Of a DNA stretch of 64,000 nt, positions 24,900 to 34,101 are shown piece by piece; the first letter of the stretch is position 1; each line of letters begins with the position of its first letter. Source of the DNA: Paenibacillus prosopidis (GTDB taxonomy: Bacteria; Bacillota; Bacilli; Paenibacillales; Paenibacillaceae); the NCBI RefSeq assembly GCF_003337375.1, contig NZ_QPJD01000013.1, positions 62,001 to 126,000 of the forward strand, in the 5' to 3' direction. Made by a program: the position numbers and the translations under genes. The notes beneath the pieces are model-generated. The model was not told where the DNA came from. It made no database searches and worked only from the letters and a program-made list of their open reading frames with translations.

Positions 24900-27800
24900 A
24901 TGATGAAAATCTCCATTCGAACTGCTGCAGCCATCCTTCTCCTAACCTTTCTGTGGCCCGCCGTAATCGGTCACGCCGCTAATAATCTATTGAAAAATGC
25001 CAGCTTCGAACAGGTGACATCGGGACTTCCGGATGAATGGAGCCATTCGGCATGGCTGCAAGAGGACCATATAACGATCTACGCTGTGGATGATACTGAA
25101 GCCCATACGGGCAAACAATCAGTCATGCTCGATAATGTGGAAGCAAACCATTCACGCTGGACGCAGGACGTTGCCGTAAAGGCGAACTCGGTCTATAAGT
25201 TTTCTGCATACGTCAAAACGGAACGAATCGGCGCAGATGCTGCCGGCGCTATTCTCTATGTAGATGGTGTTGCTGTTACATACCCTGAAGTGAGGGACAC
25301 GAAAGGGAAATGGGAATACGTCTATTTCTACGGGAAGACGGGAAAAGGACAAACGAAGATTACGTTTGGAGCCAGTCTTGGCGGCTATGGGAGCATTAAC
25401 ACGGGGAAGGCTTATTTTGACGATGTAGGTGTAGAGAAGGTTTCGAAGGCTCCTGCCGGAGCGGAAGTATTCAGCCTAAGCGCATCTGAACAAGGCGACT
25501 CGCCAGAGGCTGCCGCTTCGGGCGGCTCTGTCCTTTCTGTATTAGGGTTTGCGATGCTATTTAGCATGTTTTTTGTAATCATTTACAACAAGCTTTTGCG
25601 GGATCGAAGCTGGCTGGATCGGAAGCTTCATTTGCACCAAGTTCTGCCCGCTGCAGTATTTGCAAGCGCCCTTGCGCTCCGTTTGTGGGTTGCCGTTGCC
25701 AACAAAGGCTATGCCAATGATATCGCATTATTTATGGCATGGGCGGACCATGCTGTGTCGGGTGGGCTTTCCGGATTTTACAATTCGGGTATGTTTGTTG
25801 ATTACCCGCCAGGGTATATTTATGTGTTGTACGTGTTAGGTGCGGTAAAAAGCGCATTTGCGCTTGAGGGATCATCTGCCGCGGCCATGCTGTTATTCAA
25901 GCTGCCGGCCATTGCAGCCGATCTGGCATCAGCTTGCCTGATTTATCAAATGGCAAAAAAGAAAGCGGGCTTCTCGCTTTCTCTTGGATTAGCGCTGCTA
26001 TATGCTTTTAATCCGGCAGTTATCGTTGATTCAGCTGCATGGGGCCAAGTGGATTCGATCTTTGCGCTTGTTTTGGTGCTTTCCATTCGCAATATATCGG
26101 AAAATAAAATCGAACGAGCTTCGATTTGGTTTGCCCTTGCAGCTTTAATTAAGCCGCAAGCCTTTATTTTTATGCCGGTGCTGCTGCTCTGGTTTGTTTA
26201 CCGGAGAGCTTGGAAGCTAATTCCGGTTAGCGCTTTTTACGGCTTTACAACGTTTATATTGTTAGCTTTGCCTTTCTTTTGGGGACACGGGGGGCTCTCC
26301 GCTCTCATTTCACTGTATAAAGGGACGCTTGCCTCTTATCCCTATTCAACGTTAAATGCATTTAACCTCTATGCGCTGAGCGATGTCAATTGGAAGCCGA
26401 TTACCGATAAGTGGCTCTTGTTTACGTTCGAAACGTGGGGGTCTATTTTTATTTTGGCAGCCATAGCGCTGGCCGTATACTTCGCGCTTCGGAAACGCGG
26501 CGGCAACGAATCGGGTCGTTCGTATTTTGTGGCGATGATTTTGATTGCAGTTGTATTTATAGGCGTTACAAAAATGCATGAGCGTTACTTGTTCCCGGTT
26601 CTTTTGCTAGCCATTATGGTCTTCGTTCAATCACTCGACCGCAGAATGTTATTCATCTATTTTGGATTTAGTATAACCAGCTTTATTAATATCGCTTATG
26701 TCTTGGATTACAGTAAGGTGAGCACAAACGTTCCGTTTAATGGAATTGTTTTATTATGCTCTGCAGCAAATATTGGTCTGCTGCTTTACTTGCTCTATAC
26801 CGGATATGATAGTTATATACGTGCCAGAGTGAAGCCGATTGTACCGATAGATGAGCAGCAGAAAAAACAATCGGATCATGTGGCTTTAGCGGAGTTTACA
26901 GTTGATTCGGCATCAAGATTGAGACAAGATGCATACCGGCTTCATCGTAAAGATTGGATATGGATGGGGGCAATAACGCTCGTATATGCGGTTGTCGCTT
27001 TGTATCAGCTGGGTGATATGAAGGGACCGGAAACCGCCTGGCAGCCCGCGTCAGCAGGGCAAAGCTTCTACGTCGATCTTGGAGAAGTTAAACAGCTGGA
27101 CCGTATAAATAGCTTTGGCGGGGTAGGTACCGGGAAGTATAAATATGAATTTAGCCAAACGGGTGCCGACTGGGATCATGTGATGGAAGTAGACAGCAGT
27201 CATACAGCCGTGTTTACTTGGAACAGCCAGTTATCGGATCTGCAAGCTCGCTATGTCAAGCTCACGGTTACGCAAACGGGTTTTTCCATGCATGAGCTGG
27301 CCATTTATGAGCAAGGCAACAAAACGCCTTTGCCGATCGTTGGAATAAATGAAGAACAAGCTAAGGATGCCAAAAGAGGCAGCGTGCAGTTGTTATTTGA
27401 TGAACAACAGCTGGCAGCATATGATGCAACTTTTATGAAAGGTTCCTATTTCGATGAGATTTATCATGCCCGAACGGCCTATGAGCATTTGGAGCATATC
27501 GTGGCTTATGAGAATACGCATCCGCCGCTTGGCAAAATCTTTATCGCGCTCGGTATCAAATGGTTTGGTTTGAATCCATTCGGATGGCGCATAGCGGGAA
27601 CGCTTTTTGGTATTGCCATGCTGCCTCTCATGTATTTGTTCGCAAGAAGACTGTTCAATAGCAGCATCTACGCAGCGCTTGCTGCAGCCTTGTTCGCCGT
27701 TGATTTCATGCATTTTACCCAAACGCGAATCGCGACGATCGATGTATATGGCGTATTTTTTATTATGCTTATGTTTTTTTTCATGCACAACTATTATTCA

Positions 27801-28715
27801 TTAAGCTTTTATCGGGTAAAGCTCGGCGTTACCCTGGTTCCTTTGTTTCTGGCAGGATTGTTTTTTGGAATCGGCGTCGCTTCCAAGTGGATTGTGCTAT
27901 ACGGCGGAGCAGGCTTAGCGGTGATGCTTGGATTGTCGTTATTTGAACGCTACAAGCAGTACGCGGCAGCCAAACATGTATTGCAAAGGGGAAGTACGCA
28001 GGAGCAGGAGCATCATTTTAATAAAGAAACGCTGCAGCATATCGTCAATGTTTTTCCGCGATATACATGGATAACTCTAACTGTATGTTTAGTATTCTAT
28101 ATTGCAGTTCCGTTGCTTATTTACGGCTTGTCTTATATCCCCGTTCTTACTGTAATGGATGACGGGTACACGATTAAGAGCTTTATTGATTATCAGAAGC
28201 ATATGTTTAGTTATCACAGCAATCTTGTATCGACGCATCCGTTCTCTTCCTCTTGGTGGGAGTGGCCGTTCATGAAACGGCCAGTATGGTACTACTCGGG
28301 AGACAATTTGCCTGCCGGCCTTAAATCTACGATCGTAGCGATGGGCAATCCGCTTATTTGGTGGGCGGGGATTTTCGCGATGCTGGCAACGATTTGGTTA
28401 AGCATTAGAAGGGGAAACAAAGCGGTTTATACGATATGGATCGCGTTCTTGGCTCAGTACGTGCCTTGGATGCTGGTCACCCGCTTAACCTTTCTTTATC
28501 ATTATTTTGCGATGGTGCCGTTCATTATCCTTAGTCTGGTTTATATGTTCAAAGTAATCGAGGAGAAAAGGCCGAGCTATCGTCTATGGCGAAATCTATT
28601 TTTGGCCGCTGCCATTCTGTTGTTCTTTATGTTCTATCCCGCTCTGTCCGGTATGACCGTCCAGGGATGGTATGTGGAGCATGTGCTGCGCTGGTTCCCG
28701 GGCTGGCTATTTTAA
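24900..28715 (+). CDS. Large membrane glycosyltransferase: CBM + two GT-C/PMT domains + discoidin-like domain
   Basis: 1271 residues from ATG 24900 (GAGGTGG before; ATG 24903 also possible). Order: signal peptide (1-27, ending GHAA); a CBM4/9-like beta-sandwich (about 28-185, 'NLLKNASFEQ...GLPDEW', 'KAYFDDVGVEKV'); a membrane helix; a first GT-C domain (about 240-660) with the acidic loop 'YANDIALFMAWADHAVSGGL' and 'DYPPGYIYVLYVLG'; an F5/8C-like domain (about 710-815, 'QSFYVDLGEVKQLDRIN', 'ARYVKLTVTQTGFSMHELAI'); and a second PMT/GT39-like domain with YFDEIYHARTAYEH (about 849) and ENTHPPLGKIF (about 870), followed by many helices. GT39-type enzymes take sugar from a polyprenyl-phosphate carrier on the outer face of the membrane. 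The next two genes make and flip such a carrier, so they form one unit. The start lies 100 bases behind the terminator. Confidence 0.85.
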   Translation: MMKISIRTAAAILLLTFLWPAVIGHAANNLLKNASFEQVTSGLPDEWSHSAWLQEDHITIYAVDDTEAHTGKQSVMLDNVEANHSRWTQDVAVKANSVYKFSAYVKTERIGADAAGAILYVDGVAVTYPEVRDTKGKWEYVYFYGKTGKGQTKITFGASLGGYGSINTGKAYFDDVGVEKVSKAPAGAEVFSLSASEQGDSPEAAASGGSVLSVLGFAMLFSMFFVIIYNKLLRDRSWLDRKLHLHQVLPAAVFASALALRLWVAVANKGYANDIALFMAWADHAVSGGLSGFYNSGMFVDYPPGYIYVLYVLGAVKSAFALEGSSAAAMLLFKLPAIAADLASACLIYQMAKKKAGFSLSLGLALLYAFNPAVIVDSAAWGQVDSIFALVLVLSIRNISENKIERASIWFALAALIKPQAFIFMPVLLLWFVYRRAWKLIPVSAFYGFTTFILLALPFFWGHGGLSALISLYKGTLASYPYSTLNAFNLYALSDVNWKPITDKWLLFTFETWGSIFILAAIALAVYFALRKRGGNESGRSYFVAMILIAVVFIGVTKMHERYLFPVLLLAIMVFVQSLDRRMLFIYFGFSITSFINIAYVLDYSKVSTNVPFNGIVLLCSAANIGLLLYLLYTGYDSYIRARVKPIVPIDEQQKKQSDHVALAEFTVDSASRLRQDAYRLHRKDWIWMGAITLVYAVVALYQLGDMKGPETAWQPASAGQSFYVDLGEVKQLDRINSFGGVGTGKYKYEFSQTGADWDHVMEVDSSHTAVFTWNSQLSDLQARYVKLTVTQTGFSMHELAIYEQGNKTPLPIVGINEEQAKDAKRGSVQLLFDEQQLAAYDATFMKGSYFDEIYHARTAYEHLEHIVAYENTHPPLGKIFIALGIKWFGLNPFGWRIAGTLFGIAMLPLMYLFARRLFNSSIYAALAAALFAVDFMHFTQTRIATIDVYGVFFIMLMFFFMHNYYSLSFYRVKLGVTLVPLFLAGLFFGIGVASKWIVLYGGAGLAVMLGLSLFERYKQYAAAKHVLQRGSTQEQEHHFNKETLQHIVNVFPRYTWITLTVCLVFYIAVPLLIYGLSYIPVLTVMDDGYTIKSFIDYQKHMFSYHSNLVSTHPFSSSWWEWPFMKRPVWYYSGDNLPAGLKSTIVAMGNPLIWWAGIFAMLATIWLSIRRGNKAVYTIWIAFLAQYVPWMLVTRLTFLYHYFAMVPFIILSLVYMFKVIEEKRPSYRLWRNLFLAAAILLFFMFYPALSGMTVQGWYVEHVLRWFPGWLF

Positions 28716-28734
28716 TAAGGTGGGGGGTAAGAGG

Positions 28735-29736
28735 ATGAAACAACCGGCTGTAAAGTACAGTATTATCGTGCCTATGTTCAACGAAGAAGAGGTTATCGAA
28801 TTAACGTACGATCGGCTTAAGCAAGTAATGGATGGTACGGAAGAGCCGTATGAGCTTATTTTCGTTAACGATGGCAGCCACGACCGAACAGTAGAACTAA
28901 TCACGATGATATGCAATTTTGACCCGAGCGTCCGTCTTATAAACTTTTCCCGTAATTTTGGGCACCAGATTGCGATTTCCGCAGGCATGGATTATGCGCA
29001 GGGAGATGCGATCGTGGTCATCGATGCGGATCTCCAAGATCCGCCTGAGGTCATATTAGAGATGATTGCCAAGTGGAAGGAAGGCTATGAGGTTGTTTAC
29101 GGCAAGCGGCTAAAGCGTAAAGGAGAGACCGTATTTAAAAAAGTGACCGCAAAAATCTTTTATCGCACCATGCGGATTATGACCAATGTTGACATTCCTG
29201 TCGATACCGGTGATTTTCGTTTAATCGACCGCAAAGTGTGCGATGTTCTGCGCGGCTTGAAAGAGAAAAACCGGTTTGTGCGGGGCTTGGTAAGCTGGAT
29301 CGGCTTTCGGCAGACAATGGTCGAATATGAACGTGAGGAGCGCTTTGCCGGCGAAACCAAATATCCATTGAAGAAAATGATCTCTTTTGCGGTTGACGGC
29401 ATTACGTCCTTTTCCCACAAGCCGCTCAAGATTGCTACTTATGTGGGCTTTACCCTGTCGATTGGTAGTTTTTTATACTTAATCGTCGTTATTTTTCAGA
29501 AGCTGTTTACCGGCAGCACGGTTGCAGGATGGGCGTCAATCGTAGCGGTTAATCTGCTGTTCAATGGCATTATCCTTATGCTGCTTGGGCTAATCGGCGA
29601 GTATATTGGACGGATTTACGATGAATCGAAAAACAGACCGCTCTATATCGTGCGTGATGTGCAGGGCTATTCCGGTCCCAAGGGAGATTACCCTACGGCC
29701 GCAAATGACCCTGAACGATTAAAAGAATATGTTTAA
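28735..29736 (+). CDS. GtrB/DPM1-like polyprenyl-phosphate glycosyltransferase
   Basis: 333 residues, ATG 28735 behind GGTGGGGGG. It moves a hexose from a nucleotide sugar to undecaprenyl phosphate on the inner face of the membrane. 'YSIIVPMFNEEEVIELTYDRL', 'FVNDGSHDRTVELI', 'ARNFG'-like 'SRNFGHQIAISAGMDYA', 'VVIDADLQDPPEVI' (DXD) and 'RLIDRKVCDVLRGL' are all present; two membrane helices follow at the C-terminus (about 235-300). It overlaps the GtrA gene by 8 bases and lies 19 bases behind the GT39 gene. Confidence 0.92.
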   Translation: MKQPAVKYSIIVPMFNEEEVIELTYDRLKQVMDGTEEPYELIFVNDGSHDRTVELITMICNFDPSVRLINFSRNFGHQIAISAGMDYAQGDAIVVIDADLQDPPEVILEMIAKWKEGYEVVYGKRLKRKGETVFKKVTAKIFYRTMRIMTNVDIPVDTGDFRLIDRKVCDVLRGLKEKNRFVRGLVSWIGFRQTMVEYEREERFAGETKYPLKKMISFAVDGITSFSHKPLKIATYVGFTLSIGSFLYLIVVIFQKLFTGSTVAGWASIVAVNLLFNGIILMLLGLIGEYIGRIYDESKNRPLYIVRDVQGYSGPKGDYPTAANDPERLKEYV

Positions 29737-30151
29737 ACTGAACCGTAAAATGCCCGCCGCACAATTCATCAGGTTTAATTTGATAGGACTGCTCAATACG
29801 GCTATCGATTTTGTATTATTCACTTTATTTATTTGGCTAGGCGTCTACTACTTGCTGGCACAAATACTCGCTTATGGTGCTGGAATGGCTAACAGCTTTC
29901 TATTAAATAACCGGTATACATTTAACAAAGGCCAAGCTGCAGTACCCGGTACGAATGAATGGAAGAAACGGCTGCGTTTCGCCGCCTGGAACGGCATTGT
30001 GCTCGGCATTTCATTGCTGCTGCTTGCTGCTTTAACCAAGCTGTTTAGTATGGACGATGTCCTTGCAAAGGTGATCGTTACCATAGTAACGGTTGGCATT
30101 AATTTTTATGGGAGCAGAAAATGGGTCTTTGTGCAGCAGCAAGCTAACTGA
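29729..30151 (+). CDS. GtrA-family polyprenyl-linked sugar flippase
   Basis: 140 residues, ATG 29729 inside the end of the GtrB-like gene. Four membrane helices, with the GtrA features 'QFIRFNLIGLLNTAIDFVLF', 'AYGAGMANSFLLNNRYTF' and the C-terminal 'NFYGSRKWVF'. It should turn the polyprenyl-phospho-sugar outward for the GT39-like enzyme. Confidence 0.92.
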   Translation: MFKLNRKMPAAQFIRFNLIGLLNTAIDFVLFTLFIWLGVYYLLAQILAYGAGMANSFLLNNRYTFNKGQAAVPGTNEWKKRLRFAAWNGIVLGISLLLLAALTKLFSMDDVLAKVIVTIVTVGINFYGSRKWVFVQQQAN

Positions 30152-30208
30152 CATCCTTTTTAACCGTTGAATACCATAATTCGGAGTTATAAAGAGAGTG
30201 TGAGGAAA

Positions 30209-30979
30209 ATGAGAAGAGGACTTTCTTATACGTTAGTTGTTTTTGGTGTTTTGGTGCTCCTGTATCCGAAAGCGAATGAATGGTATGAGAACAAGCAGCA
30301 GGAGCGGCTTATGGCGGAATGGGAAGAAGCGAGCTTTGACGAGGCGGCAGAGCAGCAAGCCCGGCAGCAGTATGAGCAGCTAACAGATTTATTTAACGAG
30401 GAGTCCGGTAACGGGGAGACGGTTACGGGCACGTTATCTGAGGAAGCTGCGAAAGTAACGGAGACACCGGTAGTGCCAACTAGTGAACCAGCAAGTGAAC
30501 CAGCAAGTGAACCAGCAAGTGAACCAACACGAGAACCAACAAGTGAACCAACAAGTGAAGTGCCCTCACCGAAGCCGGTGGCGCCAAAGCTTAGCCCGAT
30601 TGCCACGATTAAGATTGATAAAATAAAGCTTAAGCTTCCTGTCGTCGAAGGAGCAACGCAGAAAAATATGAAATCCGCGACCGCTCATTTGAAGGAAACA
30701 ACGGCTTTAGGGCAGATTGGAAATGCGGCGATCGCAGGACATAGGATGCGGTCGAAAGGCAGACTGTTTAACCGGCTGGGAGAAGTCGAGGTCGGGGACA
30801 AAATTGTCATCGATACAAAAGATCAAACTTACACCTACACCGTGTATAAGGTATCGATCGTCGAGCCGACAGACGTGTCCGTACTTAATTATAACAACGA
30901 AGACAAGCTGCTAACATTGATTACGTGTGATCCCATCGTTAACCCCACGCACCGTTTAATTATCCACGCAAAGCTGTAA
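30209..30979 (+). CDS. Class D-like sortase with Glu-Pro repeat spacer
   Basis: 256 residues, ATG 30209 after GTGTGAGGAAA (a TTG at 30167 is less likely). An N-terminal membrane anchor (8-20), a helical charged segment, a SEPASEPASEPTREPTSEPT spacer (about 91-117), then the sortase barrel with the triad His178 (AIAGHRM), Cys240 (LITCDP) and Arg249 (THRLI). LITC and size fit class D sortases, some of which act in sporulating cells. No LPxTG-type substrate is encoded in the window. The spacer DNA is a 12-bp tandem repeat (AGTGAACCAGCA type, 30480-30558). Its 3' side faces gerE. Confidence 0.88.
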   Translation: MRRGLSYTLVVFGVLVLLYPKANEWYENKQQERLMAEWEEASFDEAAEQQARQQYEQLTDLFNEESGNGETVTGTLSEEAAKVTETPVVPTSEPASEPASEPASEPTREPTSEPTSEVPSPKPVAPKLSPIATIKIDKIKLKLPVVEGATQKNMKSATAHLKETTALGQIGNAAIAGHRMRSKGRLFNRLGEVEVGDKIVIDTKDQTYTYTVYKVSIVEPTDVSVLNYNNEDKLLTLITCDPIVNPTHRLIIHAKL

Positions 30980-31010
30980 ATGAGAGGAGCCCATTTTCAC
31001 CGTTTACAGC

Positions 31011-31038
31011 ACCAATGCTATCGCCCCTTCATACTATA
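31011..31038 (+). promoter_or_regulatory. Sigma-K promoter of gerE
   Basis: AC (31011-31012), 17 bases, CATACTATA (31030-31038): exact match to the sigma-K pattern. gerE of Bacillus subtilis is transcribed by sigma-K, which supports the call. The start codon is 64 bases downstream. Confidence 0.75.
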
Positions 31039-31101
31039 ATTTGACTGTATCCCTTAACCTTGTTAAACCATAAAAACCCGCGCAAGGAGGGGTGACAAAC
31101 T

Positions 31102-31326
31102 TTGAAGGGTAGCGACCATAAGAGCAAGTTTTTATTGACGCATCGTGAACGCGAGGTATTCGAGCTGTTAGTACAGGATAAAACAACCAGGGATATTGCA
31201 CAGCAACTGTTTATCAGCGAGAAGACTGTCCGCAACCATATTTCTAATGTCATGCAAAAATTGAACGTAAAAGGTCGTTCGCAGGCGGTTGTCGAGCTTA
31301 TCAAGCTTGGGGAATTACAAATCTAA
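31102..31326 (+). CDS. gerE: GerE, late mother-cell transcription regulator
   Basis: 74 residues, the same length as B. subtilis GerE, and nearly the whole protein matches: 'LLTHREREVFELLVQDKTT', 'IAQQLFISEKTVRNHISNVM' and 'KLNVKGRSQAVVELIKLGEL'. It is a stand-alone LuxR-type helix-turn-helix protein that activates or represses spore coat and surface genes together with sigma-K. The start is TTG 31102 with AAGGAGGGGTG 6-7 bases before it, and a sigma-K promoter lies upstream. Its place beside surface glycosylation and sortase genes suits a shared late-sporulation programme. Confidence 0.97.
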   Translation: MKGSDHKSKFLLTHREREVFELLVQDKTTRDIAQQLFISEKTVRNHISNVMQKLNVKGRSQAVVELIKLGELQI

Positions 31327-31397
31327 CATAGTAACATAATCGGACGGCATAGTGATATGCTGTCTTATTTTTTGGTTCGGCATATTCATCTGCGATT

Positions 31398-31596
31398 CTA
31401 TATTGGATTTTTGAAGTATAGACGTAAAATCTCGTCCAAAGGTTCGGCTATATTGGATTATTGCAGTTAAAAACAGTGAAACAAACTCTAATCATAGATT
31501 TTGAGGGAATATGGTCCTTTTTTTTGGATTTATACAGTATAGACGTATATTAAGGGGCTAAACAATCGGAAGTTACTGTATATTTCCAATATAGCC
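31398..31596. repeat. Cluster of four short interspersed repeats, one inverted
   Basis: CTATATTGGATTTTTGAAG, TATAGACGTAAAAT (31398-31430); GGCTATATTGGATTATTG-CAGTTAAAAAC (31446-31474); TTTTTTTGGATTTATA-CAGTATAGACGTATATT (31519-31551); and the inverse GGAAGTTACTGTATATTT-CCAATATAGCC (31568-31596). All share a TATATTGGAT...CAGTATAGACGTA core. The 346-base gap 31327-31672 holds nothing else recognised; the repeats may be a small mobile-repeat family or hairpins. Confidence 0.65.
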
Positions 31597-31672
31597 TAGC
31601 CGAGAAGTTAATTTTTCACAAAGTTGATTCTCCAACTACTGGTTCAGCTAAGCTTCAAATGCAGGGTTGTTA

Positions 31673-32176
31673 TCAGCCCTTCATGCCCGCTTTAAGAATA
31701 ACTTCATCACCGCCGGTAACGTTGCCGCTTAAAATGATATGTTCAAGCAACTTAACCTCATTCTCGTTTGCAACGACGACCGGTGTGATAGAAGAGCAGC
31801 CGGCTGCTTCGATTTTCAAGCGATCAAATTCTATCAGCGTATCGCCGGCATTAAAGGTGTCGCCAGGGATAACATGGGTTCGGAAGCCGTCGCCATTCAA
31901 CGCTTCCGTATTGATTCCGATGTGGATTTGCAGCTTCAGACCGGTGCTGTGCTCTACAATGATGGAGTGATTCGAGTCGTTGAGATGCGATACTTTGCCG
32001 TCGAATGGAGCGATTATTTTGCCTAAGCTAGGCTCGATAGCTATTCCGTCACCCCTTTGTTTACCGGCAAAGGCTTCATCAGGGACAGCGCTGAGTGGTA
32101 AAAGCCTGCCCGACAAAGGGGCTAAAATTTCAATGGTCTTATGTTTTGATTTTCCAAAAAGCTTTGACAGCATCAT
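31673..32176 (-). CDS. PTS glucose-type EIIA protein
   Basis: 167 residues. It carries phosphate from HPr to a sugar EIIB. ATG 32176 follows AAAAGGAGG. The EIIA-Glc fold is clear: 'APLSGRLLPLSAVPDEAFAG' , 'GDGIAIEPS', 'IIAPFDGKV', the phosphate site HSTGLKLQIHIGINT with His76 and the phosphorylated His85, and 'HVIPGDTFNAGDTLIEFD'. A stand-alone domain without an EIIB/EIIC partner nearby; it may serve a distant transporter or act in regulation. Confidence 0.92.
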   Translation of the reverse strand: MMLSKLFGKSKHKTIEILAPLSGRLLPLSAVPDEAFAGKQRGDGIAIEPSLGKIIAPFDGKVSHLNDSNHSIIVEHSTGLKLQIHIGINTEALNGDGFRTHVIPGDTFNAGDTLIEFDRLKIEAAGCSSITPVVVANENEVKLLEHIILSGNVTGGDEVILKAGMKG

Positions 32177-32207
32177 GAAATACCTCCTTTTCCATTAAGA
32201 TGTCCAA

Positions 32208-32278
32208 AAGGCAAAAAAAGAGCCAAGAAAAGATGACTGTTCTAATTAAGAAATTTAGAAAGTAATCTTATCTTGGCA
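32208..32278 (-). terminator. Possible terminator of the catalase gene
   Basis: On the minus strand GCCAAGATAAGATTACT and an inverted AGTCATCTTTTCTTGGC are separated by about 22 bases and followed by TCTTTTTTTG. Long loop, so only moderate confidence. Confidence 0.5.
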
Positions 32279-32287
32279 TCTTGCATT

Positions 32288-33922
32288 TTAGTAACCGTCG
32301 GTTGAATGTCCGAGTTCGGATGACAGCTCCATTCCCTCCTTAGCCGGTTTTGTACCGATATGGCTGCTTTCGGTTTTTTTCTGGTCGGCTTTCCGCAAGC
32401 CTTCCGCTACACGTTTGCCATAGTCGGCATCCGCTTCCGTGAAGTACCCGATCATAAGCTCCCGAATGACGGAGCTGCATGTGCCGAGCGCATCGACGAG
32501 GTTTGCAATCAGCTCATCCCGTTCCCATTGCTCAAACTTGCGATACGTTTCGCCGGCTTGCTTGAAGTTGTTCTGGCGATCGATCGGTTGTCTCGTCAGC
32601 TTGGCCGAATAGGATGGCTCATGCGGAGCTCCGGGACGAACCGCTTCAGTCAATCCGCCCATAGTGGAGGGCTCATAGTTGACATGCGGGTTCTGTCCTG
32701 GCGCAATGTCGATATAGAAGGCCATTTGACCATCGCGCTGATTGGTAGCGATATGCTTCTTAGGAGCGTTGATCGGCAGCTGCAAATAGTTGCTGCCCAC
32801 ACGGTACCGCTGCGTATCCGAATAGGAAAAGGTGCGTCCTTGCAGCATTTTATCGTCGGAGAAGTCAAGCCCGTCAACTAATACGCCCGTACCGAAGGCC
32901 GCTTGCTCCACTTCAGCAAAATAGTTTTCCGGATTTTTGTTCAATACCATCTTGCCGACAGGCAGCATAGGAAACTGCGCAGTGTCCCACAGCTTCGTAT
33001 CGTCGAGCGGATCGAAATCGAGCTCATCATGCTCATCATCGCTCATCCATTGTACTTGAAGCTCCCATGCCGGATAGTCACCGCGCTCGATTGCTTCGTA
33101 CAAATCCTGTGTCGCGTGATTGAAGTTTTTGCCTTGAATCTGCTCTGCTTCACTCTGGGTCAGATTACGGATGCCTTGCAGCGGCTCCCAATGATATTTG
33201 ACGAGAACGGCATTTCCTTCCGCGTTAACCCATTTGTATGTATTGACGCCGGAGCCTTGCATTTGTCTGTAGTTAGCGGGAATACCCCATGGCGAGAAAA
33301 GGAATGTAATCATATGGGTTGCCTCAGGCGTTTGGGAGACAAAATCAAAGAACCGTTCCATGCTTTGTACGTTGGTAACAGGATCAGGCTTAAATGCATG
33401 AACCATATCCGGAAATTTCATCGCATCGCGAATGAAAAAAATTTTTAAATTGTTGCCTACTAAATCCCAATTCCCGTCCTCCGTATAGAACTTTGTAGCA
33501 AAGCCCCTAGGATCGCGAAGCGTCTCCGGAGAATGACCGCCATGTATAACGCTGGAAAACCGAACGAATACAGGCGTTTGTTTTCCGGCTTCTTGAAATA
33601 GCTTTGCTCTTGTATATTTTGCAATCGGTTCATTCCCCAGCTTGCCGTACGCTTCGAAATAACCGTGGGCTCCGGCTCCTCTGCCGTGCACGACACGCTC
33701 AGGTATTCGTTCACGGTCAAAATGAGAAATCTTCTCGATAAAATGATAGTTCTCGAGCGTTCCGGGACCGCGGTTTCCGATTGTCCGCATGTTTTGATTG
33801 TCTGTTATAGGGTGTCCCTGACGGTTCGTCAGCGTCTGACCGGTTTCGCCGAGAGCAAGCCTTCCGTCCCGGGCATGCCCTGGCTCGCTAACGTTCGTAC
33901 CGTTTATTTCGCTCGATGTCAT
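32288..33922 (-). CDS. Monofunctional haem catalase (clade with KatX-type spore catalases possible)
   Basis: 544 residues from ATG 33922 (GGAGG 9 bases before; the TTG at 33940 is less likely). It splits hydrogen peroxide. The distal His79 is in [15 protein letters not shown], the distal Asn in '[21 protein letters not shown]', and the proximal haem Tyr in [18 protein letters not shown]. '[17 protein letters not shown]' and the small-subunit length (no C-terminal flavodoxin-like domain) fit KatA/KatX. The divergent TPR gene starts 180 bases away. KatX is a spore enzyme in Bacillus; whether this is KatX or KatA is not decided here. Confidence 0.93.
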   Translation of the reverse strand: MTSSEINGTNVSEPGHARDGRLALGETGQTLTNRQGHPITDNQNMRTIGNRGPGTLENYHFIEKISHFDRERIPERVVHGRGAGAHGYFEAYGKLGNEPIAKYTRAKLFQEAGKQTPVFVRFSSVIHGGHSPETLRDPRGFATKFYTEDGNWDLVGNNLKIFFIRDAMKFPDMVHAFKPDPVTNVQSMERFFDFVSQTPEATHMITFLFSPWGIPANYRQMQGSGVNTYKWVNAEGNAVLVKYHWEPLQGIRNLTQSEAEQIQGKNFNHATQDLYEAIERGDYPAWELQVQWMSDDEHDELDFDPLDDTKLWDTAQFPMLPVGKMVLNKNPENYFAEVEQAAFGTGVLVDGLDFSDDKMLQGRTFSYSDTQRYRVGSNYLQLPINAPKKHIATNQRDGQMAFYIDIAPGQNPHVNYEPSTMGGLTEAVRPGAPHEPSYSAKLTRQPIDRQNNFKQAGETYRKFEQWERDELIANLVDALGTCSSVIRELMIGYFTEADADYGKRVAEGLRKADQKKTESSHIGTKPAKEGMELSSELGHSTDGY

Positions 33923-34026
33923 GATTTCGGTTTCCTCCAATTTGCTTTTATGTCATTTCACAGACTAATATGCTTCATATTTCTATTCATTATGCAAATT
34001 ATAGAAGCAGCAATAATTAGTTGAAT

Positions 34027-34076
34027 TTGCTCAATAAACAGAAGGTTTATGGTATGATAGAACCATATTTGAGCAA
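34027..34076 (+). promoter_or_regulatory. Extended -10 promoter inside an inverted repeat
   Basis: TGGTATGAT (34050-34058) is an extended -10 without a good -35. TTGCTCAA (34027-34034) and TTGAGCAA (34069-34076) are an exact 8-bp inverted repeat around it, so a regulator or a stem could act on it. Serves the TPR gene at 34102. Confidence 0.45.
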
Positions 34077-34101
34077 TTAAATATCCACTCAGGAGGATAA
34101 A

